Source: Pezicula radicicola (taxonomy: Eukaryota > Ascomycota > Leotiomycetes > Helotiales > Dermateaceae). From it: 64,000 bases of DNA. This document shows, one piece after another, positions 59,091 to 64,000 of this stretch. The stretch spans positions 62,001-126,000 of the forward strand of contig PDUO01000031.1 of assembly GCA_003008705.1 (NCBI GenBank). The letters are read 5' to 3'. Both the position numbers and the translations under genes were made by a program. Within the stretch, counting starts at the first letter, position 1, and the number at the start of each line of letters is the position of its first letter. The notes below the pieces were generated by a model, which searched no databases, had not been told where the DNA came from, and saw only the letters and a program-made list of their open reading frames with translations.

Positions 59091-59240
59091 ATGGTCGTAT
59101 TGACATGCGAAATATGTCGTAGCCTTCTTTCTGGGCGACCGGAGCAGCAATGGCGGCATGAGAAGAAAGGTTACGAGGAGGCTGCTAGGAAGTACGAGAG
59201 ATCTCCCGGTCTTGTTGTAGTTTTAAATTGTATTCGGTGA
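59091..59240 (+). pseudogene. Possible N-terminal fragment of a HET-type gene
   Basis: A 49-codon frame from ATG 59091 reads LTCEICRSLLSGRPEQQWRH then EKKGYEEAARKYERSPG. A CxxC near the start followed by W-x-H-H-like residues and a charged helix is how many heterokaryon-incompatibility (HET) proteins begin. No HET domain follows. Weak evidence; may be chance. Confidence 0.25.
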
Positions 59241-60871
59241 TTCAGTAATTCTAGCTGATCGGAAGCTGTCCTATTCGTTCCTATCCTGCAAAATTGTAAG
59301 ACTATTTCTACATACGCTCTGAGACAAGCAAAGAGACGAACTCTGCCCCGGCTCCTAGCGACCAGCCTAGAATCCTGCTGCTGCCGCTGCTGCTGCTACC
59401 TATCATTGAAGCCGCAGAGACAGCCACATATGATATTTGACATGGTGCAAACCTTGTACTTTAGCCCTTCAAAGTTTCTGGCCCCAGCAATGTACCCTCA
59501 TCAGACTAATTGCGGCGTTACTCAAGAACTCTGTGCCTGCCGTCTAAGTCCACGCTCTACAGTATTCTGCAAGGTTCGTGATTGGTCAAAGGAGGGGTGT
59601 ACGTTTGAGAGAGTAGGAGGGAGCTTTGGTCTAGTCGCGCTTTCCGACAGTAACTGAGCTAAAGTCTGCATCAGCCAAGTCATGAGCATCCACTGAAGCG
59701 TACTTATGGGACAATATTTCCTTCCATTGGAGCATCTCCAAGTTCCTACCTTCGGATTCGAGGTCCTCGTAGGGCGGCGTGTTCATTTCGTTGAAAACTG
59801 CGAAGATTGAGGTAGTCAGATTGTTGAAGATTCCTGCACACCCCAAAGATGCAAAGCTTCGATCATGTTCTTAGAGTAATTACTGCTCATATTCATCTCA
59901 AGGCTGGGTCTAAATTCTTTATGCAGGAGAATTACCGTGGAGCATGACAGATTCATATTTTTTCTGAGAATACAAGTGTATTGCCGATATTGCAGCCCTG
60001 AATCTTTGTCCATACCATCTTTAGTAGCTAACCAGCCAACTTAAATCCCAGTTTCTGCACCATCCATCTCTACAACAGAATAGAAAATGTTTTCCTATCC
60101 GCACCAAATTCTAGTCTCCTTGAGAATTTCCATCGCCAGGGGCTCTTTTCACGCTTGAAGAAGGAATGATACGAATAACAACCAAAAATGTTGTTTTACT
60201 AGATCGTCCCATTCTCCATGAAGTGACACTGGTGGTTTACCATTATGGTGCTGTATCAATTTTGTTTTGTTTAGAAAGTTGTTGATAAAAAGAAGTTTGT
60301 GTATTGTCTCCACGATTGTTCATATTGATTACTCTGTTATCATCTTGTCAGTTAGGAGCAATTTAGCTGGACATTGACAGATACCTACAAAGTGTAAAAC
60401 TTAGTTTTACTTTCACGAAATTTCACAAACTAAAAATCAAAAAAATACTGTAGTCTTTGAACTACTATATAAGTTCTCTTTCCCTGCATAATGTTGGCGT
60501 CATAGAACTTCTAACATCTGAAATCATTGTAGATGAGGTTAGGAGCGTTTTGTCTGACAGAGTTAATTTGATTAGGACAGTTTGCGATCTCGGAATGTCT
60601 TGCACATCTGAGAAGATTTACAAGTACATGAGTCTATTGCATTTGTGCTGAGATGACCTCATGTACATACAGATGAAAAAAGGTGGAAGAATGCAAGCAA
60701 ATGCCGACGTGACATGTACTTTTCTGCTAGCCGAGGGACCGAGTTACATATCTCCAGCTTATTTGCTCTTGTCAAACAAATAATTTGTATTCTTCGCTAT
60801 TCCAACCCATAGTATCTTCATAACACCCTGTTCTTCCGGTTATCTATCCTTGCGCGTGTATGAAATCCCTT
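59241..60871. other. Gene-poor region
   Basis: Minus-strand frames at 59631-60013 are protein-like (KNMNLSCSTVILLHKEFRPS) but have no recognisable family or closed splice model. A plus-strand frame at 60457-60651 lacks an ATG. CTG trinucleotide run near 59380-59400. Confidence 0.4.
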
Positions 60872-62270
60872 CTAGGACGTCCAAGTATCCACCATTTCCA
60901 CCAACAGAGTCTCAACCTTCTCTTGAAACGAGTAGTTGTCTTTGCACAGGTCCCGAATTCTATCCGAATTCTGTCATTCAGAGGAAATAAAAGTCGAAAC
61001 AAGGTCTCCGTAGATACTGTCCCGCCGCAGTGGCTCACTGCAATTCGGAAGTATTGCTTGGGAATCTCGGCATCGTTTTCTTTCTGAAGCTGGAGCTTTT
61101 GATCTGATTAATTGGAACATGAATGGAGAGTCTTTGAAGACACTTTGGAACGCCTGCAGTGGACCAGTCGCACAACATTGGCCTCGTCGCCACATCTCCA
61201 TCGCTGTCACCCTCGTCAGAATCTCCACCAATATCGGAACTACTTCCAAGAGATGTTGAACGGAATGATTGGGAGCAGCATATGGGTAGGCAAACGTGTT
61301 GTGTTATGTGAGAATGAGAGGGAGCTCGGAATAGCCAACTTACAGAGGACGGTCAGACGACTATTCCCACGTCTTCGAGATCATCAAGTTCATCGACGTC
61401 TTCGTCGTGACGAGATTTGGGGGCCAGCCGACGTTGTCGGTACCATATCGACGAGGTAGGAAAAGCCTTTGGCTTCGATATGGGGTGCGTCGAGAAAAGC
61501 CTCTTAACCTTGCGCATTGTCTCCAGTTCTATCAGCCTTATCTGAGTAAACTTTGAAGAAAGCCGAGACTTACAGTTGTCGAGCTACGTCTCGCTTCTTT
61601 TATTGAGGTTCCTCAATTTTCTAGCTTCTGACTCATCGTCAGTCCTCCACGAGAGCTTCAAGAGCTAGGGAAGTCGAAGTACCTACCATCGAACCTTGCC
61701 ATTGACGCAATGAGTCCCTGTGGATGTGCATCATCTCCAAAGTCGAATTAAACTGCTCAATCCGGATAGGAATCGGCACCATATTGTGCTTTTCTGTTAT
61801 GTAATGCGATCAAGCTTGATACATGTGGATCTGGCGGCTGGGTATGAACGAGCCCGAAGCTTCTGGTCTAGTGTTGTCGCGGAAGTTGGCAAAAGCATCG
61901 TTGGCCCTCCGGGTCCTCCCTGGAGTCGGAGCAGTGCGCTGTAGTGGGGAGGAACCCAGAGGGCAATAAACCCTTCCCGATCTTCATTTTTTCTTATTTG
62001 TTAGCTTCAAAAATGTTGCGTAGCTGCAAATTGCTCACCAAGAAAGCTTTGTTATATTGACCCCCCGAGGTCCTCCCAGGAGTATCGGTTTTGTCTGTTG
62101 GGAGGGAAGGAACCCCAGGGGGTTCTCGAATTTCTCGAATTTTCCTGGGTTGACTTCTTGTTTCAATCAGCTGCATTGCATTAGTTAATATGAACAATAT
62201 GACTTACGAAGGACCCCTTTGTAAGAGGTTGTTGGCTCCCCGAGCCTTCGTAGGTGTGTTAGATCTGTTG
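60872..62270 (-). CDS. Multi-exon gene of unknown function with repeated exon units (locus 2)
   Basis: Several exon-like segments join in phase on the minus strand: TKPILLGGPRGVNITKLS (acceptor CCCAACAG near 62090, donor GTGAGC), then ALLRLQGGPGGPTMLLPTSA and TTLDQKLRA (from about 61945), then KHNMVPIPIRIEQFNSTLEM, MHIHRDSLRQWQG (61793-61687), and later IRLIELETMRKVKRLFSTHP, ISKPKAFPTSSIWYRQRRLA and the acidic HDEDVDELDDLEDVGIVV (about 61550-61350). The last exon, 60970-60872, reads RIRDLCKDNYSFQEKVETLL to TAG after a 47-nt intron. The first exon and start codon were not found, and the segment 61350-61017 is unresolved. Three units carry the same GC-rich inverted repeat as locus 1, and upstream DNA (near 62480) also matches that of locus 1 (near 41795), so the loci are paralogues. 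Confidence 0.45.
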
Positions 62271-62285
62271 TGAGCCGAGTACCCA
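61890..62285 (-). repeat. Three GC-rich inverted-repeat units (locus 2)
   Basis: Units near 61900-61965, 62060-62125 and 62230-62295. Arms such as ggccctccgggtcctccc and ggggaggaacccagagggc. In minus-strand orientation one arm lies in the end of the putative intron and the other in the following exon, so the fold would span the 3' splice site. Confidence 0.6.
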
Positions 62286-64000
62286 GGGAGCAGTCGATCT
62301 CTTCATGTCGAGCTGAGAATGAAGAGAAGAGAGAGGAGGAAGAAATCAAAGCTATTTAGGACGTTGCGAGAAAATTCATAGGACAATGTCTTTGTTGGGA
62401 AGTGGAAAAGCGAAGTTGTTGATGAAGGGAAAGAACTGAGGGACCACTTCAGAGAGCAGACTCGCGACGCGCAAGAAGCGATACTCCTTTAGGATTTAGC
62501 TCCATTTTTAGGGTCTTTATAGCCTCATCAGTACTTGCATTGGACATTTGGGATAGTTGGCTGTCCTTTTTTTTTTGGTCACCTTGAAACTTTTCTCCTT
62601 GAAAGTCTTTAAAACTCACAGTGACAAAGTTTGGAGAGTTTCTCTGTCTCTTGAATTACATCCCATGGGGTGACATCAGGAGAATCACGTCTGAGAGATC
62701 CTAATTGAGTCAAATATGTGTCCCCCGCAGCTGGATCTCGCCCGGTGAGTGTCAAGTCATTAGGGCTGAGATAGTGTACAACCGGTATGCATTTATTCCC
62801 ACATGGCTGGCACAACCTAAAGGCTGAGCGCCAAATAACAATCTCGTAGATTTTTCTCTTGAACTGAAAGGCTTTCCGCACAACATATCAAAGGCACGAT
62901 GATCGTAGCGAAGAAGACACAACTGCAGAATCAATAATATCCCAAAAATATGGCAATTGACAAGTGCGATTTAGATTGAAGGATATCAAAAATACTAGTA
63001 TAAATGGTCATGATAGATGATTGTGTGGTACCTTTACCTGTCGCAGCAGTCTCCAAGTGCAATTTAGAACTAGAGACCCTTTGTTGTTATAATATGCTAT
63101 CTCTCGAAAAGCTTGAGTATAGGTAATGTAAGGAAAGCTAGGTGCTACTAGAAGTTACTGGCAAATCCCTTAACTGAACATATTGGAGTGGCCAAACTAT
63201 CTTGGTCTTTCTCTAGTTACACTCTAATTTATCTGTTGGAGAATGCCACAGGCGGTTCACGATTCCAATTAAGCTTATGTCTATTGTTAAGAAATATTCA
63301 AAATTGCCCAAGCCTACGTCATGAATTGGTAATATTCTGGTTCTAACAAAACTCCCACGAAAGCTATACAGATCCAGCGGTCTGTAGAGTGTAGTTGAAG
63401 CCATTGAAAAAGGTAGCCTGCTTTCAATCATCGTCCTAGCTAATATCTAGGCGTGTGGCAACCATATGGACATTGGTTCCTGTCTCAATAAATAAATCTT
63501 CTCTATAACCGTTTATTTGTTCAAAACTCTGGCCACCCTGCTTGCATTTTATTGATACTATCAATACTTCGTAATGATGTAGTTTGGAATCCTATTAGAA
63601 ACTCTTTTGTGTCCGCTGTTAACTCTTCAAGTTGGAGATATCTCCATCTTCCCCTTTATGGAGTTCTACGAACTTCTCGGGAATAATAGAAGCATTTTGT
63701 AAAGTTTACAACATTGTCTACTATATTTCTTCCGTTCGGGTCTGCGGCGAGTACAGTCTTTAAACAAGCGTTCTCTGGGGTAGAAGCAATTTCCGGATCG
63801 TCCTCTGTGTGTCTATAGCTCTCTGTCTTGTATCGAACTCTGGCTGGCCGTCTCTTATATCCCTAAATGCCAAATCGTAGAAAAGCTATTCCCAAGTTCG
63901 AGTATAGTTAGGAAGTCAAACTATATCAATTGAAAATGATTAGCCTCGTAAAATAAAACCAAAACGGGTTGCGAGGTACCCTCGTGACGATGAATGAACT
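62271..64000. other. Gene-poor right end
   Basis: Upstream flank of locus 2 with a block similar to the locus 1 flank (gacgcg.aagaagcgat at about 62466-62483). Beyond 62600 no coding signal was recognised. Confidence 0.5.

Overview
The window is from a filamentous ascomycete. Genes carry short GT-AG introns (mostly 46-110 nt) with CTAAC/CTGAC-like branch points, and the gene set is typical of Pezizomycotina (Zn2Cys6 regulator, 2EXR proteins, ERG2, SEC22, ELP5, Mso1-like, MAK16). Base composition and protein style fit Leotiomycetes (Helotiales, Sclerotinia/Botrytis-like), but that placement is my impression and not a demonstrated result. Exons given below were joined by hand from splice signals and frame; every joined gene listed with full coordinates has a total length divisible by three unless stated.

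Layout. 0-6 kb: the 5' part of a Baeyer-Villiger/flavin monooxygenase (minus, runs off the left edge), a stand-alone cellular reverse-transcriptase gene of the rvt type (plus), and a short-chain dehydrogenase relic. 6.3-11.8 kb: a 1761-aa protein with an Hsp90/sacsin-type ATPase domain at the N-terminus and an HExxH motif at the C-terminus. 12.3-29.9 kb: a dense housekeeping block with a broken unknown gene, a MSO1-like exocytosis protein, MAK16, a small NIF3/YqfO-like protein, ELP5, ER glucosidase I with an HDEL tail, the 27-kDa tri-snRNP protein, a DUF2231 membrane protein, a 2EXR protein, an unknown acidic protein and SEC22. 30.7-35.7 kb: an O-methyltransferase, an isolated retropepsin-like protein with a myristoylation signal, a second 2EXR protein and a small basic protein.

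35.7-45.2 kb is gene-poor. It holds duplicated short exons, a strong hairpin, an array of about 175-bp exon-like units with GC-rich inverted repeats, and two tandem mini-gene-like copies with 18-bp repeats. 45.2-58.3 kb is again gene-rich: CLPTM1 family, LOG-type phosphoribohydrolase, Zn2Cys6 regulator, 2-oxoglutarate dioxygenase, glutathione S-transferase, ERG2, a tRNA-like gene, and an eIF5A/HEX-1-like gene with a one-base frame break. 58.3-64 kb is gene-poor apart from a second locus with the same exon-unit repeats as at 41 kb.

No biosynthetic cluster, CRISPR array or intact transposon is visible. Functional themes are secretion and ER quality control (Mso1-like, SEC22, glucosidase I, ERG2, CLPTM1) and translation/ribosome biogenesis (MAK16, ELP5, tRNA, eIF5A-like), but gene order looks like ordinary eukaryotic linkage and not an operon-like unit. 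The most unusual material is the rvt gene, the ATPase-HExxH fusion, the DSC retropepsin, and the two paralogous exon-unit loci (40.6-41.6 and 60.9-62.3 kb).
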